Program-made: the position numbers and the translations under genes | Notes under the pieces: model-generated | Databases searched by the model: none | Told to the model about the DNA's origin: nothing | The model's input: the letters and a program-made list of their open reading frames with translations, nothing else | Assembly: GCA_963611165.1 (NCBI GenBank) | Contig: CAVDQG010000013.1 | Coordinates: 1-44,856 of the forward strand | Length of the DNA: 44,856 bases | Reading direction: 5' to 3' | Source of the DNA: SIG603 sp963611165 | Lineage (GTDB): Bacteria > Bacillota > Clostridia > Oscillospirales > Acutalibacteraceae | Shown here: one piece after another, positions 32,350 to 40,747 of the stretch | Position numbering within the stretch: position 1 is the first letter of the stretch | Layout: each line of letters opens with the position of its first letter

Positions 32350-34364
32350 AGTTTTCCTCCGTTTTTGATTAAATTAAAAAGTCCGTCCTCATCTAAAATC
32401 GGTATGCCGAGCGACTGCGCCTTGGTGAGCTTTGAACCGGCCGCCTCGCCTGCTACAAGATAGCTTGTTTTCTTTGAAACAGAGCCTGTCGCCTTGCCGC
32501 CGTTCTTCTCGATAAGCTCGCTTGCCTCTTTTCTTCCGAGTGTCGGAAGTGTTCCCGTCACAACAATAGTAAGTCCTGCCAGAGCATTTGAGCCCTCTTC
32601 CTTTTGCGGCATAGTCATATTAACTCCCGCCGCTTTAAGTCTTGAGATTATCTCTCTGTTATGCTCGTTCGAGAAAAATTCCACAATGCATTTTGCGGTG
32701 GTCTCGCCTATATCGTTGATTGCCGTGAGCTTTTCTTCATCGGCATCAAGAAGTTCATCGATTCCCGAGAAATTCTTCATGAGCTCTCTGGAGGTTGAAA
32801 GACCGACATTTCTTATTCCCAGTGCCGCCAAAAGCCTTGTCGGCTCGTTCGCCTTTGATGCTTCGATAGCGGCAAGAATTTTATCGGTGTTCTTCTCTTT
32901 TCCGATTAACTTCTTCTCAATCAGCTCTTCTCTGCGGTTTTTGAGTTCATAAATATCGGCGTAACTCTCAAGGAAACCTTCTTTAATAAGAGAATCTGTT
33001 ATTGTTTCGCCAAGACCGACTATATTCATACAGTTGACCGAAGAAAAATAAGCAATCGTGCGTGAAAGCTGAGCATGACATGATGGATTTACACATCTGA
33101 TGTCGGCAGTGTCCTCCTCACGGATAAGCGGTTCGCCGCAAACGGGGCAAACACTCGGTGCTTTGAAGACCTCGCTCGGCTCGGTCACACAGCCGTTAAG
33201 CTTGGGAATGATTTCTCCAGATTTAAACAGCTTGTAGCTTCCGCCGATACCTATCTTCATCTCGTTTATGTAGTCCTGATTGTGAAGCGTGGCTCTCGAG
33301 ACAAACGTACCGCACAGCCTTGCGGCGCCGCCCGTTTCCTTGTCGTGGAAAATTCCCGTAAATGTAAGTTTTCCTGTTCTTCCCACGTCAACGAGAATTT
33401 CATCCATGACCACTTCTCTCTCTTCAGGCGGATACTTATATGCAATGTGTCCGCTTGAGTACTTTGCACCGCTCGGAAAATCGTTACGATAAGCAATTTG
33501 ATCTATCTTGACAACAGCGCCGTCAATATCAAACGGGAGCTCGCTTCTCATATTACCGATTTCGTCAATTGCCGATAAAATCTCGTCAAGAGTCTTGCAT
33601 TTCTTATGAAACACGGTTTTCACACCAAGATCTGAAAGCTTATCAAGTGAATCGCAGTGACTTGTCATAAGCTCGCTCGGGCCGTCCTGAACATTAAAGA
33701 CAAACATATTGAGCCCACGCTCACGGGTAACAGTCGGGTCAAGCTGTCTTAACGTACCTGCCGCCAAGTTTCTGGGATTTGCGGCAAGCTTCTTGCCGTT
33801 CTCCTCCTGGATTCGATTGTATCTGTCGAAGCTTTCGTGGGTCATATAGACTTCACCTCTGAGTTCGAGATACTCGCAGTCAAATTCAATTTCTTTTTTC
33901 ACATCAGGCAAAGTTAGTGCATTCATGAGCGTGTCTTCGCCGATGTAGCCGTCTCCTCTTGTCTCTGCCATATAGAGCGAAAGCGTATCATTTGCCTTTC
34001 TGTACCTGAGAGACATACTAAGTCCGTCAATTTTCTGTTCAACTGAAAATTCGGCGTCGGGGTGCACCGCTTTAACCTTTTCGTACCAAGCCGCAACATC
34101 ATCTTTTGTGAAAACATCCTCGATTGAAAGCATCGGTACATTATGGGTTATTTTGACTCCTGCTTCACGCTTAGCCGTACCGCCTACCTTTTGAGACGGA
34201 GAATTTTCGTCCACCCATTCGGGATGCTCCCGTTCGGCGGCTTTGAGCGACTGCATAAGCTTATCATACTCAAAATCGGATATTTCCGGCTCATCCATAT
34301 TATAGTACCTGTTCATGTGGTACTCAATCTGAGCTTTTAACGCTTTGTATTCTTCGTAACTCAT
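32346..34364 (-). CDS. ligA: NAD-dependent DNA ligase
   Basis: A 672-residue essential ligase sealing nicks in replication and repair. The adenylation lysine is in EQKIDGLS (K111 of KxDG). The OB domain and the four-cysteine zinc finger (CPVC...CVNPSC) follow, then helix-hairpin-helix repeats and a C-terminal BRCT domain beginning LAGLTIVVTGTLP. All domains are complete. The ATG at 34364 follows AAAGGA; a longer frame to 34409 would run into the preceding terminator. The stop overlaps the galK start by four bases. Confidence 0.97.
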   Translation of the reverse strand: MSYEEYKALKAQIEYHMNRYYNMDEPEISDFEYDKLMQSLKAAEREHPEWVDENSPSQKVGGTAKREAGVKITHNVPMLSIEDVFTKDDVAAWYEKVKAVHPDAEFSVEQKIDGLSMSLRYRKANDTLSLYMAETRGDGYIGEDTLMNALTLPDVKKEIEFDCEYLELRGEVYMTHESFDRYNRIQEENGKKLAANPRNLAAGTLRQLDPTVTRERGLNMFVFNVQDGPSELMTSHCDSLDKLSDLGVKTVFHKKCKTLDEILSAIDEIGNMRSELPFDIDGAVVKIDQIAYRNDFPSGAKYSSGHIAYKYPPEEREVVMDEILVDVGRTGKLTFTGIFHDKETGGAARLCGTFVSRATLHNQDYINEMKIGIGGSYKLFKSGEIIPKLNGCVTEPSEVFKAPSVCPVCGEPLIREEDTADIRCVNPSCHAQLSRTIAYFSSVNCMNIVGLGETITDSLIKEGFLESYADIYELKNRREELIEKKLIGKEKNTDKILAAIEASKANEPTRLLAALGIRNVGLSTSRELMKNFSGIDELLDADEEKLTAINDIGETTAKCIVEFFSNEHNREIISRLKAAGVNMTMPQKEEGSNALAGLTIVVTGTLPTLGRKEASELIEKNGGKATGSVSKKTSYLVAGEAAGSKLTKAQSLGIPILDEDGLFNLIKNGGKL

Positions 34365-34400
34365 CGATTTTCCTTTGCTTTTGGGTAGCTTATATTTAAA

Positions 34401-34435
34401 AATCAGCAAGCAAAACCTGTCCGCTTGCTGATTTT
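34401..34435. terminator. Terminator between maf and ligA
   Basis: Perfect stem, arms AATCAGCAAGC (34401-34411) and GCTTGCTGATT (34423-34433), with U-tracts on both sides. It separates galE-maf from ligA-galK-FKBP. Confidence 0.85.
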
Positions 34436-34438
34436 TTC

Positions 34439-34996
34439 TTACTCAAATTCTTTAAGTGACCTCACGACCGACGCTATCGGCAGTCCGACAATATTGAAAT
34501 AATCACCGTTTATGGACTCTACCAAAAGAGAACCCTTGCCCTGAATGCCGTAAGCTCCAGCCTTGTCGCTAGGCTCTCCCGTTGCAATATAGGCTTTTAT
34601 TTCATCGTCAGTAAGATCATAGAACTTAACCTCGGATTTCACCGAATAATCAAGCTCCTTTCCGTTTCCGATTATGCACACGCCCGTGAAAACATTATGT
34701 GTTTTTCCCGACAGCATCTTGAGCATATCGAAGGCTTCCTTGTCGGAATGCGGCTTGCCGAGGATTTTACCTTCGTAAGCCACAACAGTATCCGCCGCAA
34801 GAACCACGGTGTCCTTCGGGGCAATGCTCTTAACTGCCTGTGCTTTTCTTTTTGACAAAAGCTCAACTGCCTCATTCGGCAGAAGAGTTTCAGAAAAGCA
34901 TTCGTCAACATCAGAAACAATCACTTCGAAATCAAGATCTGCCAATTTAAGCAGTTCCCTTCTTCTCGGTGAGGACGAAGCTAAAATAAGCTTCAT
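34439..34996 (-). CDS. maf: Maf-family nucleoside triphosphate pyrophosphatase
   Basis: A 185-residue housecleaning enzyme that hydrolyses non-standard or modified nucleoside triphosphates. It begins with the exact Maf signature LILASSSPRRRELL. It also has VLAADTVVAYEGKILGKP and the DKAGAYGIQGKGSLLVESINGDYFNIVGLP block (key residues DKAGAYGIQG). The ATG at 34996 comes right after the galE stop codon, giving translational coupling; a GTG nine bases earlier is less likely. It ends before the terminator at 34401. Confidence 0.94.
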   Translation of the reverse strand: MKLILASSSPRRRELLKLADLDFEVIVSDVDECFSETLLPNEAVELLSKRKAQAVKSIAPKDTVVLAADTVVAYEGKILGKPHSDKEAFDMLKMLSGKTHNVFTGVCIIGNGKELDYSVKSEVKFYDLTDDEIKAYIATGEPSDKAGAYGIQGKGSLLVESINGDYFNIVGLPIASVVRSLKEFE

Positions 34997-34997
34997 T

Positions 34998-36014
34998 TTA
35001 TTCACCGTAACCGTCAGGATTCTGTGTCTGCCATCTCATGGAATCGGCACACATGTCATCGAGAGTCTTCTCAGCCTTCCAACCAAGCTCGTTATAAGCC
35101 TTGGAAGCGTCTGCATAGCACTCTGCAATGTCGCCCGGTCTTCTGTCTGTGATAACATAAGGAATCTCTCTGCCGACAGCCTTTGAGTAGGATGCGATAA
35201 CATCGAGAACGGAATAACCGATACCTGTGCCGAGGTTATAAACCTGACGGCCGCAGTTGCCCTCTTCAAACTTCTTGAGAGCAGCTACATGACCCTCTGC
35301 GAGATCCATAACATGGATGTAATCTCTTACGCCTGTGCCGTCCTTTGTCGGATAGTCATTGCCGAAAACATTGACATGGTCACGCTTGCCGACAGCAACC
35401 TGAGCGATGTAAGGAGTGAGGTTGTTCGGGATGCCCTTGGGGTCTTCACCGATAAGTCCGGACTCGTGTGCTCCGACAGGGTTAAAGTATCTTAAAAGGA
35501 TAGGATTGAATTCCTTGTTAGCAAATGCGTAGTCTGTGAGAATACGCTCGATGAAAAGCTTTGTTGTGCCGTAAGGATTAGTTGTCGAAAGTGGGAAATC
35601 CTCCTTAATCGGAACGGAAGCAGGATCGCCGTAAACCGTTGCGCTTGAAGAGAAGATGATATTGTTGCAGCCGAAATCTCTCATAACCTTGATGAGTGTG
35701 AGAGTGGAGCCGAGGTTGTTCTCGTAGTACTCGAGCGGCTTTGCAACGGACTCGCCGACAGCCTTAAGACCTGCAAAATGAATAACTGCGTCGATTTTGT
35801 TCTCTGTAAAAATCTTTCTGAGAGCCTCTTCGTCACGGACATCGTCCTTGTAGAATGCAATCTTTGTTCCTGTGATTTTCTCAACTCTCTTAACAGCCTC
35901 TTCCTTGCTGTTGCAAAGGTTATCTACGATAATCGGTGTGTGGCCCTTTTTGATAAGGCTGATGCATGTGTGTGTGCCGATATATCCGGCACCGCCTGTA
36001 ACTAAAACGTTCAT
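34998..36014 (-). CDS. galE: UDP-glucose 4-epimerase
   Basis: A 338-residue short-chain dehydrogenase/reductase interconverting UDP-glucose and UDP-galactose, and possibly their N-acetyl forms. NAD-binding TGGAGYIG is at residues 6-13. The catalytic pair is the serine in FSSSATVYG (about 124) and Y148/K152 in YGTTK. The RYFNPVGAH substrate block and DYIHVMDLA are present. The AGGAG site supports the start. It is first of a two-gene unit with maf. It completes galactose entry with galK, and can also convert UDP-sugars derived from the NahK pathway. Confidence 0.96.
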   Translation of the reverse strand: MNVLVTGGAGYIGTHTCISLIKKGHTPIIVDNLCNSKEEAVKRVEKITGTKIAFYKDDVRDEEALRKIFTENKIDAVIHFAGLKAVGESVAKPLEYYENNLGSTLTLIKVMRDFGCNNIIFSSSATVYGDPASVPIKEDFPLSTTNPYGTTKLFIERILTDYAFANKEFNPILLRYFNPVGAHESGLIGEDPKGIPNNLTPYIAQVAVGKRDHVNVFGNDYPTKDGTGVRDYIHVMDLAEGHVAALKKFEEGNCGRQVYNLGTGIGYSVLDVIASYSKAVGREIPYVITDRRPGDIAECYADASKAYNELGWKAEKTLDDMCADSMRWQTQNPDGYGE

Positions 36015-36064
36015 GTTACGCTCCTTTTGTTTGTTTTATTTTTTAATATACACATAAAAAGCTT

Positions 36065-36078
36065 GGGTACTTTTACCC
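36065..36078. promoter_or_regulatory. GGGTA-N4-TACCC palindrome upstream of galE
   Basis: A perfect inverted repeat (GGGTA 36065-36069, TACCC 36074-36078), flanked by one further T-A pair, about 50 bases before the galE start. It may be an operator or a leader hairpin; no clear promoter could be fixed beside it. Confidence 0.3.
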
Positions 36079-36124
36079 ATTTGACAAGATTGTAACACAA
36101 GTCAATCGATAATTAAAGCATTTT

Positions 36125-37006
36125 TTAGTTTTTTTCTTTCCACATTTTCGGGACAGAAAAACCTCTGCCCTTGACGTTTGATACCTCACAGGTGACTATA
36201 AATGCCTCTTTGTCGAAATCGAGCACCATATTATAGAGCGACTGGAGCTTGTTTCTGGGCAATACGCACATGACGGCTTCGGTAGGCTTTCCGACAAATC
36301 CCGTCTCCATTTTAAGCATTGAGCAACCGAGATCGAGGTCTGATAAAATTGCTTCGCGGATTTTTGCATGCTCGGGTGAAATTATCGTGACCTGATTTCT
36401 CTTTCCGCCCATAACGAGAACCTTATCGAGAACAAACGAAAGTGCCATGGTAAGCAAAATTCCGTAAAGAATCTGCTCCACTGAGGAATAGAAAAGCTGA
36501 ACAAAGAGAATTATCATATCAACACAGTTGATGAGAAGCGCAAGCTTTATTCCTGTTTTCTTATTGATTACACATGAAAGAACCTCGATACCGCCGCTGC
36601 TTGCTCCGTTTTTCAGAATAAGTCCGTCCCCTATTCCAATAACTATTGCCGCAAACACCAGTGCAAGCATTACATCGTCACCGCTGTAGGTTAAATTCGG
36701 TATTTTTCTGTAAATATAAAGAAATGTAGGATAAGTCACCGTGCTTATTACGATTCCGAATGCAAATTCCTTGCCCATGAATATAAATCCCACGATGAAG
36801 AATAAAATATTGATTATGTAAGTCAATATCGAAATATCCATACTGAAATAATGGGAGAATATAAGTCCCAGACCCGTAACTCCGCCCATAATAAAATTCA
36901 TGGGCAAAATGAAGTAGCAAACGCCGAACGCTACCACGGCATTGCCGAGAATTACCAGAAGTATTTTTCTGAGCCTTTCAGGCGCTTTTTCTTTAATTTT
37001 TTTCAT
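36125..37006 (-). CDS. YitT family membrane protein with C-terminal DUF2179 domain
   Basis: A 293-residue protein. About five to six hydrophobic helices fill the first 190 residues (including GNAVVAFGVCYFILPMNF and MGGVTGLGLIFSHYF). A cytoplasmic DUF2179 domain follows, starting near KRNQVTIISPEHAKIREAIL, with GFVGKPTEAVMCVLPRN inside. Function of the family is unknown; transport or nucleotide-regulated membrane roles have been suggested only by architecture. The ATG at 37006 has GGATG at good spacing; an upstream start at 37033 is possible. It lies downstream of glmM behind a hairpin. Confidence 0.9.
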   Translation of the reverse strand: MKKIKEKAPERLRKILLVILGNAVVAFGVCYFILPMNFIMGGVTGLGLIFSHYFSMDISILTYIINILFFIVGFIFMGKEFAFGIVISTVTYPTFLYIYRKIPNLTYSGDDVMLALVFAAIVIGIGDGLILKNGASSGGIEVLSCVINKKTGIKLALLINCVDMIILFVQLFYSSVEQILYGILLTMALSFVLDKVLVMGGKRNQVTIISPEHAKIREAILSDLDLGCSMLKMETGFVGKPTEAVMCVLPRNKLQSLYNMVLDFDKEAFIVTCEVSNVKGRGFSVPKMWKEKN

Positions 37007-37055
37007 TGCTTTATCATCCTTTTGTTTTAACACTTTAGCCGGGCAAATTGCCCAT

Positions 37056-37088
37056 AAAAAGCCGAATGGGCAGTCTTAACGACTGCCC
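37056..37088 (-). terminator. Probable terminator after glmM
   Basis: Perfect stem GGGCAGTC (37068-37075)/GACTGCCC (37081-37088). On the minus strand a T run (37056-37060) follows seven bases later, an imperfect distance, so read-through into yitT is likely. Confidence 0.55.
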
Positions 37089-37107
37089 TAAACGATTTTT
37101 AGTTAAT

Positions 37108-38460
37108 TTACTTTACCTCATAGCCCTTTGACTTAATCAAATTGACTACCTGATAAACATATTTTTCGCACTCTTCATCGGTCTTAGCCTCTACCATAAC
37201 TCTGATAAGCGGCTCTGTGCCCGACTCACGAACGAGAATTCTTCCCGTATCGCCAAGTGCATCGGCTACCTTCTTAACCTCTGCCTGAACATCGGGATCT
37301 TCGTTAACCTCTTTCTTGCTTGTAACCTTAACATTGACAAGAAGCTGTGGGTATTTGACGAATCCCTTTGTAAGTTCGCTTAAGGTAACCTTCTTTGCAA
37401 TCATTACTTCCATAACCTTGATGGCTGTGAGAAGTCCGTCACCTGTTGTGGCATACTTTGAGAAAATGATATGACCTGAGTCCTCGCCGCCGATAATATG
37501 GCCGTTCTTGGTCATATTCTCGTAGACATACTTGTCGCCGACAGCGGTTTTCTCGTAATTGATTCCTGCCGCATCAAAAGCTTTGTAAAGACCGAAATTC
37601 GACATAACGGTTGTTACAACAGTGTTGTTGATGAGGTGATCTCTCTCTTTCTGATAAACAGCGTAGAGATAGAGAATTGCATCGCCCGAAACAACATCAC
37701 CGTTCTCGTCAACTGCGAGACAGCGGTCTGCGTCACCATCAAACGCAAAGCCGACATCAAGGTGATTTTCCTTGACATACTCCTGAAGCTTCTCAATATG
37801 AGTTGAGCCGCAGTCAGTATTGATGTTGGTTCCGTTCGGATGAGCGTTGATTACATAGGTCTTTGCTCCAAGAGCGTCAAAAACAACCTTTGCGATGTTC
37901 CAAGACGCGCCGTTTGCACAGTCGAGTGCAACACGGTAATTCTTGAAGGAGCGTCTTGCCTGAGCGAGAAGATAAGCGATATATCTGTTTCTGCCCGCAA
38001 AGAAGTCAACGGTAATGCCGATTTTGTCGCCTGAAGCAAAAGGAATTTCTCCGATTTTTCCGTCGATATATTCCTCAACTTTGAGAATGGTTTCTTCGTC
38101 CATTTTCTCGCCGTGAGAATTAATCAGCTTGATTCCGTTGTCGTAGTAAGGATTGTGGCTTGCAGAAACCATGATACCGCAGTCAAAATCCTCTGTCAAA
38201 GTGACATAAGCTACGCTCGGAGTTGTCGTGACGTGGAGAAGATATGCGTCAGCACCCGATGAAGTGATACCTGCAACAAGTGCGTACTCAAACATATAGC
38301 TCGAAAGACGTGTGTCTTTACCGATTACAATCTGAGCTTTCTTTGTGCCGTTCTCAGAATAATACCATCCGAGAAAACGGCCGATTTTGTAGGCGTGATC
38401 CACGGTTAAATTTTCACCCGCTTTACCGCGAAATCCGTCTGTTCCGAAATACTTTCCCAT
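37108..38460 (-). CDS. glmM: Phosphoglucosamine mutase
   Basis: A 450-residue alpha-D-phosphohexomutase converting glucosamine-6-phosphate to glucosamine-1-phosphate for peptidoglycan precursors. The N-terminus FGTDGFRGKAG is typical of GlmM. The phosphoserine loop VSASHNPYYDNG, the metal loop DGDADRCL, the sugar-specificity loop GGEDSGHIIF and the phosphate loop RESGTEPLIRV are all intact. The AAAGG site supports the start. It stands apart from the usual cdaA-ybbR neighbours. Upstream lies an inverted repeat. Confidence 0.95.
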   Translation of the reverse strand: MGKYFGTDGFRGKAGENLTVDHAYKIGRFLGWYYSENGTKKAQIVIGKDTRLSSYMFEYALVAGITSSGADAYLLHVTTTPSVAYVTLTEDFDCGIMVSASHNPYYDNGIKLINSHGEKMDEETILKVEEYIDGKIGEIPFASGDKIGITVDFFAGRNRYIAYLLAQARRSFKNYRVALDCANGASWNIAKVVFDALGAKTYVINAHPNGTNINTDCGSTHIEKLQEYVKENHLDVGFAFDGDADRCLAVDENGDVVSGDAILYLYAVYQKERDHLINNTVVTTVMSNFGLYKAFDAAGINYEKTAVGDKYVYENMTKNGHIIGGEDSGHIIFSKYATTGDGLLTAIKVMEVMIAKKVTLSELTKGFVKYPQLLVNVKVTSKKEVNEDPDVQAEVKKVADALGDTGRILVRESGTEPLIRVMVEAKTDEECEKYVYQVVNLIKSKGYEVK

Positions 38461-38490
38461 GATAATGCCTTTCTTAAATTAATATAGCAT

Positions 38491-38513
38491 AAACTGCGAA
38501 ACTGCCGCAGTTT
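38491..38513. repeat. Inverted repeat upstream of glmM
   Basis: AAACTGCG (38491-38498), AAACTGC, CGCAGTTT (38506-38513): a perfect eight-base inverted repeat whose spacer repeats the arm. It lies about 30 bases before the glmM start and could be an operator or a leader stem. Confidence 0.4.
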
Positions 38514-38561
38514 TATGAAAAGACCTTGGTAAGTATACCACAAAGGGAGGTATATTTCAAC

Positions 38562-39425
38562 TTAGTGAGCGTGAATATTGTCACAGTTATATACAATATC
38601 TCCCGTTTTGCCGTCTAATCTCTCGTAATTTTCGTCTCTGTTCTTGGCAAGATATGCCTTCTTGCCCATGACGTCAATCTCTGTTTTGTCGTCCTTGCCC
38701 TCGATTATCTCGCCGCAAAGCTCAATCAAAGATTCGATTAAATCGTTCTTAATATCGCCTGAGCCGTGAGAAATAAGCACACGGTCATAAAAGCCGTCCA
38801 CAGCCATTTTTAGCCAAATGAGATTATTTCTGTATTCCTCGATGCTTGGGCAATAATCAAAATTAAGAAGCGTATTGCCGTTTGCGGCGTCACCGATGAC
38901 AAGCATTCTCTCCTCGGCAATCAAAAATGTCATCGATCCCGGAGTGTGGCCTGCGCATGCATTTGCCTGAACATGCAGATTACCCAAATCGAAAATATCT
39001 CCGTCCTCAATTCTGCCGAGCTCCTCATCCTTCGCAAAATCCGAGACTATGAAATCATCCTCCGTCAGAGTGGCAAAAACATCCTCATCGGGATACATAA
39101 ATGAAAGAAGTGCCTTCACATAAGAATTTCTGTCTGCGGCAGCGTTCGGATCGCTGTAAATTGCGGCGTCCTCCTCGCTTATTCTGACATCGGAAAAAAG
39201 CGGCGCACCCATAGCGTGGTCAATGTGTCCATGAGTCAAAAGCACGGTTATCGTCTTGTCCGTGAGAGTTTTCACATACTCGTCAAGTCTTCCGACACCT
39301 ACACCCGTATCGATAAGAACAGCCTTTTCGTCACCCTCGACAAGATACATAATCTCGCCCGTAATTCCGAAAATTCTTGTTATCCTGTCACTTACTTTTT
39401 CGCTTGTAAAAAATTCTACACTCAT
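38562..39425 (-). CDS. MBL-fold metallo-hydrolase
   Basis: A 287-residue metallo-beta-lactamase-fold protein. The metal motif HxHxDH is complete (H65-G-H67-I-D69-H70 in LLTHGHIDHAMG). Then come the histidine of CAGHTPGSMTFL and the aspartate of MLVIGDAANG. The fold covers glyoxalase II, lactonase and other thioester or ester hydrolases, so the substrate is open. Its ATG overlaps the fucosidase stop codon as ATGA. It is the last gene of the rlmL - lipid kinase/GNAT - fucosidase - MBL unit. Confidence 0.88.
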   Translation of the reverse strand: MSVEFFTSEKVSDRITRIFGITGEIMYLVEGDEKAVLIDTGVGVGRLDEYVKTLTDKTITVLLTHGHIDHAMGAPLFSDVRISEEDAAIYSDPNAAADRNSYVKALLSFMYPDEDVFATLTEDDFIVSDFAKDEELGRIEDGDIFDLGNLHVQANACAGHTPGSMTFLIAEERMLVIGDAANGNTLLNFDYCPSIEEYRNNLIWLKMAVDGFYDRVLISHGSGDIKNDLIESLIELCGEIIEGKDDKTEIDVMGKKAYLAKNRDENYERLDGKTGDIVYNCDNIHAH

Positions 39426-40747
39426 AATTTTTTCTCTTTATCCTCTTTTAGCTCTATTTTTAAAACGGTATCCACGCTGTCTGGGAGATACACTGTAGAC
39501 GAAACATCAACAAAAACCGCATCGGGATAATTCTCTACCATCCAGTTGTCGGCAAGCTTTACTTCTGTTCCGTCACAAAGAAGTCTTATCGACTTGATTT
39601 CATCATGCTTAATGTTCTCAAGCCATATGCTTCCGATTGAATTTTCATATATGTGATAATAAATCGTATTTCCGTTTCTCGTCAGTCTGCCGTTCTCGGG
39701 CTTTGGAAGATTTGCCGCCGAACAGCCGTAAATTGACTCGCCGTTAAGCTTCATCCACTCGCCGATTTGAGACAGTCTCTCGAGACTTTCGCTCGGAATA
39801 TTTCCTCTTGCATCGGGGCCCACGTTCAAAAGAAGATTTCCGTTTTTGGAAACGCACTCGACAAGCTTTCTTATAAGCATATCATACGGCTTGAAATTCT
39901 TGTCCTTTGCGGTGTAACCCCAGTTATTGTTCATCGTGACACAGGCTTCCCACGCAATATTTCTTCCGCTCTCGTCCTTGAAGCCCGACGGAGGAATTAT
40001 CTGTTCGGGACTGACAAAGTCGCCGCTGAATTCTGACGGATTATCCGTTGCTATCGAGCCGAAGCCCGTACCGCTCACTTCAAGTCGGTTATCGAGAATA
40101 ATATCCGGCTGATAAGAACGAACCATTCTTACAAGCTCGCTCGCTTTCCACTTCTCGCCCGTCATATCGTCATAGGAGAAGTCAAACCACATAATGTCGA
40201 TTTTTCCGTAATCTCGGCAAAGCTCCTCTATCTGACCGTGCATATATTTTAGATAATTATCGAAATTTTTCGATTTATCCTTTTCTCGCTCATCATTTCT
40301 CAGCGGATGATTTCTGTCCTTGTAGGAGGGATAATCGGGATGATGCCAGTCGAGAAGCGAATAGTAAAGTCCTACCCGAAGTCCCTCAGCTCTGAACGCA
40401 TCGAGATACTCTCTCACGATATCTTTTCCGTACGGTGTGTTCGTCACCTTCCAATCGGTAAGCTTGGAATCGAAAAGGCAAAATCCGTCATGGTGCTTAG
40501 CCGTCAAAACAGCGTACTTCATACCTGCATTTTTAGCCGCCCGTGCCCATTTCTTCGGGTCAAAGTCGACAGGATTGAATTCTTCGAAATATTTGATGTA
40601 ATCCTCCTCGGGCATTTCCTCGGTTGACCTCACCCACTCTCCACGTGCCGGAATCGAGTAAATTCCCCAGTGAATGAACATTCCGAAGCGGTCGTGCAAA
40701 AACCACTTCATTCTCTCGTTATATTTTTCTCTGTCAAAGCTATACAT
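39422..40747 (-). CDS. Alpha-L-fucosidase, GH29
   Basis: A 441-residue GH29 enzyme releasing L-fucose from alpha-linked glycans. The N-terminal HDRFGMFIHWGIYS and the YAVLTAKHHDGFCLFDS strand are family marks. The nucleophile aspartate is expected in the KIDIMWFDFSYDD strand. A C-terminal beta-sandwich ends the protein. There is no signal peptide, so it acts on imported fucosylated oligosaccharides. AAAGGAG precedes the ATG, which overlaps the preceding fusion gene by eight bases. No fucose-metabolism genes are seen in the window. Linkage specificity (GH29-A or -B) cannot be told by eye. Confidence 0.93.
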   Translation of the reverse strand: MYSFDREKYNERMKWFLHDRFGMFIHWGIYSIPARGEWVRSTEEMPEEDYIKYFEEFNPVDFDPKKWARAAKNAGMKYAVLTAKHHDGFCLFDSKLTDWKVTNTPYGKDIVREYLDAFRAEGLRVGLYYSLLDWHHPDYPSYKDRNHPLRNDEREKDKSKNFDNYLKYMHGQIEELCRDYGKIDIMWFDFSYDDMTGEKWKASELVRMVRSYQPDIILDNRLEVSGTGFGSIATDNPSEFSGDFVSPEQIIPPSGFKDESGRNIAWEACVTMNNNWGYTAKDKNFKPYDMLIRKLVECVSKNGNLLLNVGPDARGNIPSESLERLSQIGEWMKLNGESIYGCSAANLPKPENGRLTRNGNTIYYHIYENSIGSIWLENIKHDEIKSIRLLCDGTEVKLADNWMVENYPDAVFVDVSSTVYLPDSVDTVLKIELKEDKEKKL

